Positions 47,796 through 60,500 of a stretch of DNA of 64,000 bases are shown here, piece after piece. The stretch covers positions 76,449,679-76,513,678 of the forward strand of contig NC_054702.1 in NCBI RefSeq assembly GCF_016097555.1, written 5' to 3'. The notes under the pieces are model-generated. The model was not told the origin of the DNA. It did not search any database and was given only the letters and a program-made list of their open reading frames with translations. Positions within the stretch are counted from its first letter, which is position 1. Each line of letters opens with the position of its first letter. The translations under genes were made by a program, and so were the position numbers. Origin of the DNA: Gigantopelta aegis. Lineage: Eukaryota; Mollusca; Gastropoda; Neomphalida; Peltospiridae.

Positions 47796-48549
47796 GTGGA
47801 ATTTATGTACATGTAAGTCATTGTAATTTATAGTAGTTGTTGACAATGTCAATGTGGTTAGGACTTTAGTTGTCACTGATACAGAAAATATCTTATTAAA
47901 AAAAACCCGAGATAAGCCTATAGTCTATAGAAAAATATTTTTAAAAATTGTGTCCCTAAATTTGCAGCATATTGGTATGATTTCCATTTCATTTTAATTA
48001 AGTTAATTAAAAATGAATGAATAACAAAACCCAACAAAAAACACCAACATGTACTATGTAGGCTATGCGTTTCTTTCTTTGAAGAGTATACTAGAAGCTT
48101 GCGTAACCATGGCCACAGAAAATCAGCTCTCAGGAGAACCGGAAGCTACAAATAAATTCCCGAATTTAAAAAATGAAGTTATTATTCACCATCTATTTCA
48201 TCCCAGAATACAAACTATTATTATATTGCACAACGAGAACATAAACAACACTTCATTAGCCCCATCTTATTGATATGTTGTCAAGACCAAACTACGACCG
48301 CAATTCGGACTAAGATTAAAGATCAATAAAGAATGAGGAGTCAGCGCTAAGGAAGAGATATTAGTTATAAATAGTTATTAATAAACTAAAAAATCAAAGT
48401 AACAATTAGAGTACCATTTCGTTAAAATCTGATAAACATTTAGTATATATCCATAATCACTTCGAAGAAAATAAGCTAGAATTCATCAAAACAACGAGCT
48501 GTGACTTGGCAGGCGCACTGACTACCGGCAGTGGAATTGTGGGTAAAAA
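47796..48549. promoter_or_regulatory. Presumed 5' region of LYPLAL1, possibly shared with TTLL5
   Basis: The two genes are transcribed away from each other, and the only DNA between their start codons is 45695-48549. The part next to LYPLAL1 holds no recognised repeat. No TATA box or other core element is convincing. The assignment rests on position only. Confidence 0.3.
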
Positions 48550-51500
48550 ATGTCCGCGTCCATCGTTCAGAAGTTTCGTCCACTAATTATAGCACAAACA
48601 AATACAAAATGTACTGGCTCCGTTATATTTCTCCACGGGTCAGGTAATTATACTATGATATTGTAAAACAACAAATTCATTATTTTGATCGCATCATCCA
48701 TGATGAAGAACGTCGCCTGCTTATGGAGTTAGAAATTATATGTCATGGAGTAATCAGTTATCGCGCACATCAGTAGTCGCGCGCCTCTTTTTTTTTTTTT
48801 TCTAACGCTCGGGTGTACACACGAACCAATGACGTCATATTCATCAACGTATGAAGAAATACCATATCCTGTTCTCTTAACAAGACTATGTTCAAAAGAC
48901 ACCACAGTTTGTTAAGTATTTAGAAATTACATTAAAAAAAATTTAATCAATAAAAAAAATCTGTTTTCTCAAAAGTCTATGATAAATTAATGTAACCTCT
49001 GGGGTCCATATATATTCAGGTTTATTTTTTCACCATCATATCAAACCAGCGGTATGCGGTCAAAACGACCCCATGATGAAACGGCCCTGAACATGTAAGT
49101 CAAAACGGCCAAAGAAAAAAGTCAAAACGGCCAAAGAAAAAAGTTAAACCGGCCAAAGACAATGGTCAAAATGGCCAAAAGAAATGGTCAGAACGGCCAA
49201 TAGGTACTATCATGTTAAATTAATTCCCATTAGTAATAATTAGTCATCAATGTAGCCTATATCACAGGCAGTTCAAAAAATATGTATAAAAACAACCAAA
49301 ACAACAGAATCACTGGTAACAGTATATTAGCCTACACAATGCAATTTAGGCCTACTATTGTAATTAAGACCACCATTTTATTTAACAACACTGAACTAGT
49401 TCCAAGTGGCGCTACTCGTCGGGGGGCATGCGTGCCCGCCCTGTAATTTATTATTTTACTATTCGTCATCCATATATATTCATATACAGGCATTGAAATA
49501 AGCATTGTGTCTGGTAACCCATTTACAGGTTACCACAAAATATAGCCTGGTAACCTATAGGTTACCACAACTATATGAAAGTTAGAATTGAATTCGTTAC
49601 TGCTACTTTTAACGTGGACATTCTGAAATTGTATCGGTGCGTGTGAACATCGGTACGAGAAACGAAATCCTGAAGTAAATTTATCTAGTGGGCGCTGCTT
49701 AAACGCGGATTGCCGAGATTGCTTGGAATTGCACAAGTGCGCGCGAACATAGATGCAATTCCTTACAAGAAAATGAAATGCAGAAGTCCGGAATGCATTG
49801 CCTGGTTTACGTTCGGAAACGAAACTACCATTACGTTAAAATGTTTGTCGAGAATGAAACACTGTTCTCGACTTTTCTTACATGTCGTAACCTCCCGGTA
49901 ACCTGAACGACCGTTCTCGACTTATTTCGATGCCTGATATATAAAAACATACCTATCCTTTATAACTTCAACAGAATCAACAGATCCATAAGTTTGTAGA
50001 TCGATGATGTCTTCATTGTTTTCTTCATGTGGGCGATGTATTTCAGTATTAAGAGACGATTCCGAATTCAAAGAAAAGTTGTCATTATTAATGTCTACAC
50101 TGACTTCTAAAACCGATTCAGGACGTTCCGTATGTGTACAAAGAGAGCAGAGAAAATCAAAACTCTCACCTGTGGAACACAATTTCAAATATTAAGTTTT
50201 TGAAACACTAGTTCCGCAGACTCTGTGTGTCCACCCGTTGCAGTTGTCGCACTTGAGTGCATGCTGGTTTTTTCTCACAGTTTTTTGGCATTGAATACAT
50301 TTTACACTCATAGTGAAGTAGCTCACGATTCGTCGTGACCATCACAACTATTTTGTTAGGACTGGTTGGATGTTTGATATAACTTTCTCTCATGACACTA
50401 TATGGCCTCAGATTACAGTTATCTTCCCATTTGGTTGTCCAAAATCCGGAAATTTTACCGCGCAAGTAGTCTGCTGTTTGACTGTGATTATTTCATGGCA
50501 GACAGCTATGGAGTGGCAACTATTTGACTGAAGTGACAGGGAGAGCATGTAGTTTGTAAACGTGTAACTTGTTGACACTGAAGACTTGTTTGTGGTAATT
50601 CCGGCCCATGCAAAAGTAGTGCTTTTTGTGTAAAATGGGTGTACTCCGGCCAGGTTTAGAGGGTGTGTTTGTTTAAACCAATATGCTGGGAGAAAGAGCT
50701 GGACAACAGGGGTTGTCCTTTTCAGGGTATGTGTCCCCCAGGCAGGCAAAGGTACATACAAAAATCCACGGGCCTGCTGATATTAAAAATGTTATAGCCA
50801 TTAAGGCTATATAGAAACATATAGCGAAATTAATTGTGGTCTGAGGCCATATGACGTAAACTATATGATAAAAAAAGAGAAACTTTTGTTTCATGAAAAA
50901 CAAACACCAAAAATAAATCTGGATGCGTGTTCGTGCAATGGCCTCTTGAAGGAAGCGGGCTCTTTGATACCGTCGGCAGGTAACAGCAATTAGCCTTTTA
51001 ACTTCTACAGTGAGTGTTTTGAGTTTGTATAAAATCTGCTTTACAAACTAGTTTGATTTCATGATACCATTCGTGTTTTTATTAGGTAATCGGTTAGGTA
51101 ATCGGAGTGTTTTAAGGCTCGGGCGGTTTTGTTAATTGTCAAATCAACAGGAGTAACTTTTCCTCTGCCCTGGGTAAAAAACAAAAAATAAAAATAAAAT
51201 ACTGCTGTGAGTTAATCTTGAAAGAGAGCTCTTCCTTTAATATCAATAAAATACTGGTTTAATGCAACCATAGTTTGTAATAAATAGTTTTCATCGTAAA
51301 TGTTAGCGTTCCATCTCATTTTTGGGGTTTGGGCTTTGAGGTAGGGTTGGGGTGGGACGCCCTTTGCTTGGTGCAATCTCTTGTACAATGGCTCGGGCGA
51401 TGTGTTTGGAATGGTTACAATAATAACTATTCATGTTTCTCCAAAACTTACCTGTACTTAAAATCTACATATTAACACTTATGTAGATTTTAAACTCTTG

Positions 51501-54500
51501 TTTATTCAACCATAAATAAGACACAGATAATATCCGTGTAGTGAGACCGTACTATAAAAACTGTCTTTGACACCTGTGTAGATGAAATACATTTTTAAAG
51601 TATTATATTTGAGGCCATCTTGACTTTTTTCAAGGGCCGTTTTGACTTTTGTTAAGGGCCATTTTGACTTCTTCACTTTGGCCGTTTTGACTTTCTTAGG
51701 GCCGTTTTGACCATTTATGTTAAGGCCGTTTAGTACTGGGGCCGTTATGACTATGATCCAAACTGGCAACATCACATAACATTGAGTTACATCAATAGTT
51801 TTGTAGGCCTACACACATAAAAAAATATATGTCTCAACTTGGTGCCATTCGCAACGCACGGTTGAGAAAACAATTAAACACACATCTTCAGTACACTGTT
51901 GAAAACACACAAGAAATATGGATTGTCATGCCCAGGAAATTCTGCTCCTGATTGTATCAAGAAACATCTGGAGGCAGTGGATGACTCACAAAGCAGGTTG
52001 CATCGCTCGATGTCATCCCTGTTGATGTGCTGGTTTGATAGATGTAGAGCCCCACATTGGGCTCCAAATGTAACCTCTGGGGTAGTTGACAGAATTAACA
52101 ACTCAATGGGTCCACATATATTCAGGTTTATTTCTTTACCATCACATCAAGCCAGCAACATCACATATCATTGATTTACATCAATTGATGAGGTTGTGAA
52201 ACCCTTAAAATCAGCACCTGGCATTGAATAAAATATGTCTGACCGTTTGAAGATTCCAGAAAAGAGTGAGCAAGGAGGGGTTAGTAAGTGATAAAAAAGT
52301 AAGAAAAGCATGCATGACCCTGATCAGTCCAGTGTCACTGTCAGGCCAGGTCATGTCATGTCACTGTTGTCAATACTTTCCAGTCCAAACCAAACGATAA
52401 CATTCATTTGGAAAATGAATTACTTAAGTATATACATATATTCTATATAATGAAAAACAATTAATTAATGATTAGTTAGCATATTTAAATAACACTTGGT
52501 TACATAAATCTTCCGTTTCTAACTACCATTAGATTTTCCCGTCTCCTTTTTATCCTTTGAACTCCCATCTTATTTCTTCCTGATCTGTCCACCACCACCA
52601 CCACCACCACTGTCTTTTCAACTGTGACAGGTGTTTGCGGGGCTCACCCTGGATAAAAAATACCTGTAACCAAAAAATTAGCCAAATTTATTAGCCATAT
52701 AGTAAAATGCTTTAGCCAAAAGTGTTTTACACTACTGTATAGAGTATTTATATGTGAATATGAAAATGTATCTTTTTCAGCTAATTGTGTTGCCTGTGTA
52801 TGTGGCATTGGCACACATATGCCATTTTTATTAACTGACAACTTCAGAGTGTTCTTTGGTTACTTCTGGCATTAAGAGGCACCTGAAACGATCTTCTATG
52901 ATCCCGTACTACTGGGGGTTGTTAGTGCTTTATTAGCAGCAGAGGGTGAGAATACCAGGTGGGTACATGGACATACCTAGAGACTGCACCCTTTGAGGAA
53001 GATGAGACAGATAGATGATGGTGTGGACAGCTCATAAGACAGTACTAATCGGGGAAACAGATTGAAATTGTGTGAGAAATTGGGAACTTTTAGTAAGATA
53101 TGTGAGAATGGTAGGTAGAGGGTACCTGAAGGTGAACGGGGTTGAATTTTTTGTTTTTATACAGTGAAAGCACAAATAAATTGTATTTTGAATGTGAATA
53201 AAATTAATTATGTTTACAATTTACATTAATGTTGAAACTATCTGCAATATTTACTGTTAGAAAGTTAAAAATAGTGCGAGCCAAATTATGAGTCAGGATT
53301 TACAATGTACGTGTCATCGCACACCCTGCATAATAAAATTTATTAGTCTATTCAATACCTTTAAAAGGCTTTTTTTTTTTCTTCTTCCTCAAGTTGTAAC
53401 AAAGTTATGTAGCCTTATGGGTGGTAATCCTAATAAGGTCAAAGTTCAATGACCTGTATCTTGAAGATTAATTGATATATTAGACTTCTATATTATAAAA
53501 AGTTTAAAATTTAGGTTCAGAGGTTTTTTCATCTACTACACTCAGTACATGTATACTAATAATACTTAGTACTATAAATGTACCAAATTTCATTGAAAAC
53601 AAGAGGGTGAGTCTGAAAAATTATTGATTTGACACAGAATGCCCCCTTAGTATTACACATGCACTGTAAACACTTTTCAGTTCTGTTGAATTTGTAACAG
53701 TGTTTGCAGATGATGCTTCACTAATAATAATAATATGGTCATTCACTGGCTGGAGGGGATGGGACGTAGCCCACTCGATGCACGGTCGGTCTGGGATCGA
53801 TCCCCGTCGGTGGGCCCACTGGGTTATTTTTCGTTCCAGCCAGTGCACCACAACTGTTATATATAAAAGGCTGTGGTATGTACTACCCTGTCTGTGGGAT
53901 GGTGCATATAAAAGAACCCTTGCTGCTAATCGAAAAGAGTACCCCATGAAGTGGCGATAGTGGGTTTCCTCTCTCAATATCTGTGTGGTCCTTAACCATA
54001 TGTCTGACGCCATATAACCATAAATAAAATGTGTTGAGTGGTGCGTCATTAAATAAAACATTTCCTTCCTTCCTTCACTGGCTAGAGATGAATTCCATTA
54101 TGACGAATCGTTCCTAAAGGAGTATCAATGACTGTTTGCTTTGATCATAGTTCTAGCAGTTATTCAGAGTTTGTCAGTGTTCAGTTTTACCATGACTTTA
54201 CACTCTTCTGGTACACCTCAATGCGCAAATATGTTCTTTAACTTCCCATCACTTGTGATATTAGACAGGTATGCAATTTCCAGTTACGTTGAGTTGTCCA
54301 TTAACCACTAAGAATCTTATTTTGGTTGTATTCACACAAATCTGCTGCAAGCTTTTTCCATTGCCTGGATTGCAAATTTGCCGGCTTAATATAAGCAGTT
54401 TTCTCCTTTGAGAGGGTTTATGATTCTGACAGATATGACAAGTTTCGACCTTTTGGGAAATATTTGATATTCTTGGCTACCATATGCGCGTTACCATATT

Positions 54501-57500
54501 CGCAACATTTCATTATCCCTTGATGTCCTTCGTGAAGATTCTCAATTATCAATCAGCTCAAAATATTTCCGAAATTACAATTACAAAATATGGATACAGA
54601 CATTTGATTTTGTGCTGCAAAGTATCCCTTTATTTGGTCTGGATCTTTTTGTGCTCGGTCAGACTATCATGTTTTGTTAAATTAACTACCATTTACGTTT
54701 TTGAATCTTCTGATACTGCTTTTGCAATGTTGTTATCATCTGTCAGAAATTGGTCCAATTGTTTTCAATAGTATCAGCAAACAGTTCAACTTCTTCATAG
54801 CCAGGACATGTCATTGAATCTATATAAAATTTGTTGTTATCCTCTTAACGGATATCATCAAATGCAAATGTGCCTTCTGTTTTTTGTGTAATTTCGCTTA
54901 CAGTACTGTTTTGTGTTTTTGTTTAGCAGGAAACACAGGGTACTTGCAGGCAGTAAAAACAGGGAAAACAGCGAAAATGGTTTTAAAAACTTCCCTGCAG
55001 GCATAATTTAGGGAATTTGAAATTATGGTCCTATTCAGTGAAAATAAAGGAAAAATACAAGGAATTTTATTTGGGTGTAATGGAATCTGTAAAAATATCA
55101 GGGAATTTTGTTGTCCTATATTGTATATACATGGATATGTATACAAAATATGTAAAAATGTAATAAACCTAAGATATTGGTGTTTTGGATTCCTTTGTCT
55201 TTTTCATGAGGGTATTGAATGATACAGCTACTGGTGATTTCTAGTGTATAATATAAGTTTTAAAAACTATCTACGTATTTTTAATGAGAAATCATCTGGT
55301 CATTATATCAAATTGTACCACCAAGGAAAATGTCATGTTTATATGATCTACACATAGCACCCAAAACACAAACAGTAGAAGGTTATACCAGACTAAGCCA
55401 CTTAATCTATATACAAGTATTGTTATATGTGTAAACCATAATCTTTATATTCAGCATGTAGGTTTTACATATAGTTATAATACAACATAATGCCTAATGT
55501 TTTCTCCAAAGACCACAATGGACATTTGTAGTTTTAATGGCTAAACAATATTAATAGTAATTGGAACACTAGAAAAAAAAGAATGAGTTGAAATGTACAC
55601 ACATATATATATTGTCACAATATGTTGATTATGGTATTTGGAGGTGAAGGCGTGGATATTGGGGGTGGTAGGAGGCCCTTGTATACAATAGAAAATCATG
55701 GATATATCGGACAAGGAAAAATATTTTACAACATGGAAAATTCAGGGAAAATACAGGGAATTTTAATTTGAAAAATCTTTTGGTACCCTGAAACAGCAAA
55801 ATAGATAAAACTTTGCACTCAATTTACATTGTTGTCCCATTGCTGGATATATCTTATTTGACTATGTAATAAGCTACATCTTGTAGACTGGTTTATGCAC
55901 TTCACATTAAACCAAATGGGTATATCAGGAACCAATCAAATAGTTTGCAAATGTTAGAGAAACGTTCGTTGGCTGAACTTAGGGCATATGTCTTGTTACT
56001 GTTAACGTTTTTATTTCCAACTTATATGTAATGTTTCCTAGATCTATGTACATCATCTAGATCATTACTTATATTTGTTTGACTGGGATTTTACTAATTC
56101 TGACTGTCTAGTTGTCTGTACAGTATTGCTTTATCTAATGTCAAATCAGATTGTAGTTGTAGTTTCTGACAATTCTTTATCACAAATTCCAACAACTAAC
56201 CTATCCCTAATTTCCTTTTTGTTTTCAAATTCACAACAGTGCCATTTCATACAGAGATCTGACAAAACATTGTTTCACCTTGCTGCTGATATCTTTGATG
56301 AAAACATGCCATTTCATAAATAACGTTTTTGTTGCAATTAAATATTCACTACATTTTTCCAACACTATCTCTAAATTGTTTACATTGTTTTCCTTTTCAA
56401 AAACAAACAAAGTAAATACATGTTCTGCCTGTTTTTCCTTTGCATAAATTAGGCTGCTTATCTATACATGTACCTCTTCATCATCCTTATTCAGCTTTGT
56501 TGCTGCCCAGAAATGTGAAAATGGCTGTTTCCAGTCTGGCCACTCCTCTGGGTTATTGAACTTAAAGTTGTCTGGTGGATGAAACTGGCATTTTTACAAA
56601 TAATGACTTCAACCGGCTGTATTTACAATTTTTTTTATCCCACTTCTGACACCATGTTTTATAATTAACTTGTCATTTTACAACTTGAAGATAATCTTAG
56701 ATTGTCAGTAACCATGTCTTATTTACAAATCGTGTTTAAAAGCCCCCGTTAACAAGTTTGATGTCATGCACTTTCCAAACAAACAGTAACAAATAACAGT
56801 ATTGAGTGTAGGTATTGTAGTGTATGGACTATGTCATTCCAACCCATGCAAGTCGAGCTGATCAGAGAAACAGAAAAGCTCTACAGCAGATAGGTATTTA
56901 CAGTTATAATCCTCAACGTGTGTTGTAATTTTACATAATGTATTGATATATTGTAAATTAGGAAATGTTAGTGAGCATTAGCGAATTTAGCGAGGCCACA
57001 CAAGCTGCTAATATTTCATGATGCTAAATTTAAACAGACGTACAACAGATTGTTCAGAAAAGATTTTTGTGATTAACTAAACACACAATAATGATTACAA
57101 GTTATCGATTTAAAAACGAAAAGGATAACAAACGACAATAGTTAGTTAGCATGCATAATACTGCAATTTTCTACTACATGTAATTTTAAGTTAGCTGTAA
57201 GCTGAATAACTTTTAAATTCATCAAAAATATTTCAGCTGATCCTACAGCTTAGGCTTATTCTTTTTTTAGTTTCTGATATGACAACCTCACTAAGTTTTA
57301 AGATTGATAATATTCTATGATTTACAGTAATAGACGCACATAAATGTACACACACAGACACATGCCAGGGCTGTAGCTAAAAAATCCGGAGTTGTAGACT
57401 ATTAACTACTCAGTTGCCCCCCAAACAAAATATCCTAGCTACGGCCCTGCATGCGTGCATACATGTACGCACGCACGCGCGTTTGTAAAGGTAACCATAA

Positions 57501-60500
57501 ACTTGGTAACTGATTTAGTGTTTTTGTTAACTGCAGGGTGTCTAACTGGCATGTGAACTGAATGCAGCCAGTTGACTGAAACTGCATGCATGGATATAAC
57601 ACCAAAAATATAAGATGCCTTTGCTTGTACATTATCTGTATAATTATTTTTGTATAATCAGGAGACACAGGCCCGGGAATTCGTCAGTGGTTACAGAGCG
57701 TTCTAGGAGAGGAATTTGCATTCCCACACCTTAGAGTTATCTTTCCAACTGCACCTCCAAGGTATGTTTTAAATCCAGTTGTATCTTAATTTCCTAACAA
57801 CAGTATACACATGTAAATGTATTCTAAAATAATAATGGCATACATGTTAATAAACATAAATATTTGATGTACAACTGTAGTCTATTCAATGTTATATATG
57901 TACATCTGTAGTCTATTCAATGTTATATATGTACATGGCATATTATGTCTTGTGATGTACAAAAATATGTAATTAAATATCCAATTAAAAGAAACAATTT
58001 TAATACTAATAGTCACCATTCTTGATTGAAAAGCATAAGTGTACATGTAAATTGTATTTGGAGTGTGTATGTGCATGTATAATATTTAGTTTGACAAATA
58101 TTAAAAAAAAAAATTTGAGTTAAGTATACTACTCAAAAGAATTTAAGGGTCAGACGATATTTTCGACATTATTTTCTGAATGTCAATTATATTAGCTAGA
58201 CCATAATGTCACGCATGGTATTGTTCCATGTTGACGAAATTAAGTCAAAGCAACCCATAAATGAATTAAAATCCACTGTCATTGACACTGTCGACTAGTT
58301 CTAATGGCGAAAACATGCTTACATTTGCACATAAATTAGGGCGAAAACAAAAGGTCTGCTAAGTGCCCATAACTTGCTTTTTCACAAAGCGCTTCATTTG
58401 CACGCTTTGCACGTGTATTCCATGTTCCCAATGCTGAATTTCCGTATAATTGGAGCTTGCGTTCGTGTACAGTGCACACTCCAAATTCGACAATGGTACG
58501 ACTTCAACTAACTATCGAAGATCGAGGAAGGGCTATTGCTTGGCTTCAGGATGGCAATACGCAAAGAAATGTTGCTCTGAGACTTGGTGTCAGTCAGAGT
58601 GTCGTTGGCCGACTGTGGCAACGGTACCAAGCAACGAATTCTGTTCGAAATCGTCCACTTTCGGGAAGACCCCGAAGCACTACAAATAGAGAGGACCGCT
58701 ACATCACCAATATGGCTCTACGTCAACGCACAACCACTGCACGCCGATTACGTGACAATCTGCGGACTGCGACTGGAACTCGAGTGTCTGATCAAACCAT
58801 ACGCAATCGTCTGAGAGCCAATAATCTACGCTACTGTCGCCAGGCTGTTCGACCACCACTCCTACCACGTCACAGAACGGCCAGACGTCACTGGTGCACG
58901 CTGCATCTGCTGTGACAACGTGTTCAGTGGGGTCGAGTGATGTTCACTGACGAGTCCAGGTTTAGTCTCCAGTTCAACGACGGTCGGGTTCGTGGCTACA
59001 GACGTCCTGGGGAGCGCTTCACTGACGTTAACGTTAGACAACGTCACCGGTTCGGTGGTGGCAGCGTCATGGTGTGGGGCGGCATCTCTATCCACCACAG
59101 GACCCCCCTCTATGTGGTGGATGGCAATCTGAATGGAATCCGCGATCTGAATGATATTATCCGGCCGTTGGTTCTCCCAGGCCTTCAGCAGACTGGCGGC
59201 GGGGCAGTTCTGCAGGATGACAATGCCAGACCCCACTGTGCCAGGGTGGTAACGGACTTTCTCAGACAACAAGGTATCGCCAGGATGGATTGGCCAGCAT
59301 ATTCGCCTGACTTAGCCCCAATAGAGACCGCCTGGGACGAATTAGGCAGGAGAGTTCGGGATAACCATGCCCCTCCGGCCAACCTTCATGATCTGGGTCA
59401 ACTTCTTATGGCAGAGTGGCAGGCCATTCCCCAAGAGTTCTTCAGACGTCTGATCAACAGCATGAGGCAACGATGTGTCGAGTGTATTCGCGCCAGGGGT
59501 GGATTCACACACTATTAAACGAATGTTCCAATGTGTAAAATCCATGTTTGACAACATTCAACTTTGACAGCATGTCATGTGACTTTCTTGTATACAGTGA
59601 CGTTTATTTGTGTTTTTTTGTAAATATGGAACAATAAATAATTTTTTTGGTGTAGTTTACATCATCAATCTAATACACTCTGAAACTTAATTGGTTATAA
59701 ATTTTTGACCCTTAAATTCTTTTGAGTAGTATATATTTTATTTATTTGTATGTGACAGGCCATACAGTCCCATGGGTGGTGCAGTTAGTACTGTTTGGTT
59801 TGATCGAGATCAGATTTCTCCATTCACAGCAGAAACTGAGTCTCTGACTACAGCGTGTAAAGAAGTTTCACATTTAATTGAAGCAGAGGTTAAAAATGGC
59901 ATTCCTAAGAACAGGATTGTAATTGGTAATTTTTACATCATATATTTTACAAATATTTCATTTAAGAACACTTTCATTTTACCATAATAAATTATTTCAT
60001 TCCCACACTACTGATAGTGTATTTTTCAATATAACTCTTGAATATTCTTACTTAAAATTACTTTCTTGGAATAATTATTCTTGTACATTCCATGTTTTAG
60101 TTACCACGCTAAGTTTTATACTAGTAACTGAAACGGGGTGGGATTTAGCTTAGTTGATTGAGTGCTCGCTGGCTTGAGGTGTTTGTGTTACAGGGTTGAA
60201 CCACCTCAGTGAATTCATTCAACTGTTTGGGTTTTTTCTCCTTTGAACCAGCGTACCACAACTGGTCAAAGGCTATGGTATGTGCGTTTTTGTCTGTGAG
60301 AAAGTGCATATAAAAGATCCCTTGCTTAGGAAAAATGTAGCAGGTTTCAGAATTACCAAATGTTTGACATCCCATAGCTGATGATTAATTCATTAATGTG
60401 CTCTAGTGGTGTCGTTAAACAAAACAAACTTAAAAACTCAAACATGTTGTACATTTCTGAAAAAAACCCCATGTTTGAAGGTCTTTACCTTCTGAATGTC

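Larger units (their letters stand above)
49051..51759. mobile_element. MULE-like DNA transposon, internally deleted, with repetitive terminal inverted repeats
   Basis: The left end (49051-49204) and right end (about 51605-51759) are inverted repeats about 150 bp long. Each is built of five or six degenerate units of GTCAAAACGGCC (left) or its complement (right), spaced 18-24 bp. The element interrupts a short LTR. The flanking octamers AAACCAGC (49043-49050) and AAACTGGC (51760-51767) look like an 8-9 bp target duplication with two differences. An 8-9 bp duplication with long terminal repeats is the Mutator-like pattern, and the PHD-finger fragment inside resembles N-terminal parts of MULE-type proteins in molluscs as I remember them. 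No transposase core remains. A hAT-like MITE sits inside. Confidence 0.65.
48991..52183 (-). mobile_element. Miniature LTR retrotransposon (TRIM-like), one LTR split by the MULE-like insertion
   Basis: The intact 5' LTR is 52069-52183 (115 bp, TG...CA on the minus strand). The 3' LTR is in two pieces, 48991-49050 and about 51760-51800, on either side of the MULE-like element. Both LTRs share the TGTAACCTCTGGGG terminus (plus-strand reading) and the segment ATATATTCAGGTTTAT. Directly inside the 5' LTR the minus strand reads TGGAGCCCAATGTGGGGC, which resembles a tRNA-Lys primer-binding site. The internal region (51801-52068) is only about 270 bp and non-coding. The outer flanks ATTAA/ATTGA may be a 5-bp target duplication. 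No polypurine tract was evident. Confidence 0.55.

Noticed and set aside
50408..50903. Overlapping minus-strand open frames within the MULE-like element
   Set aside because: No recognisable domain, and they lie upstream of the clearer PHD-finger start.
60135..60210. Functional tRNA gene
   Set aside because: The tRNA-like A and B boxes belong to a SINE head; the sequence cannot fold as a full tRNA and continues into the SINE core.
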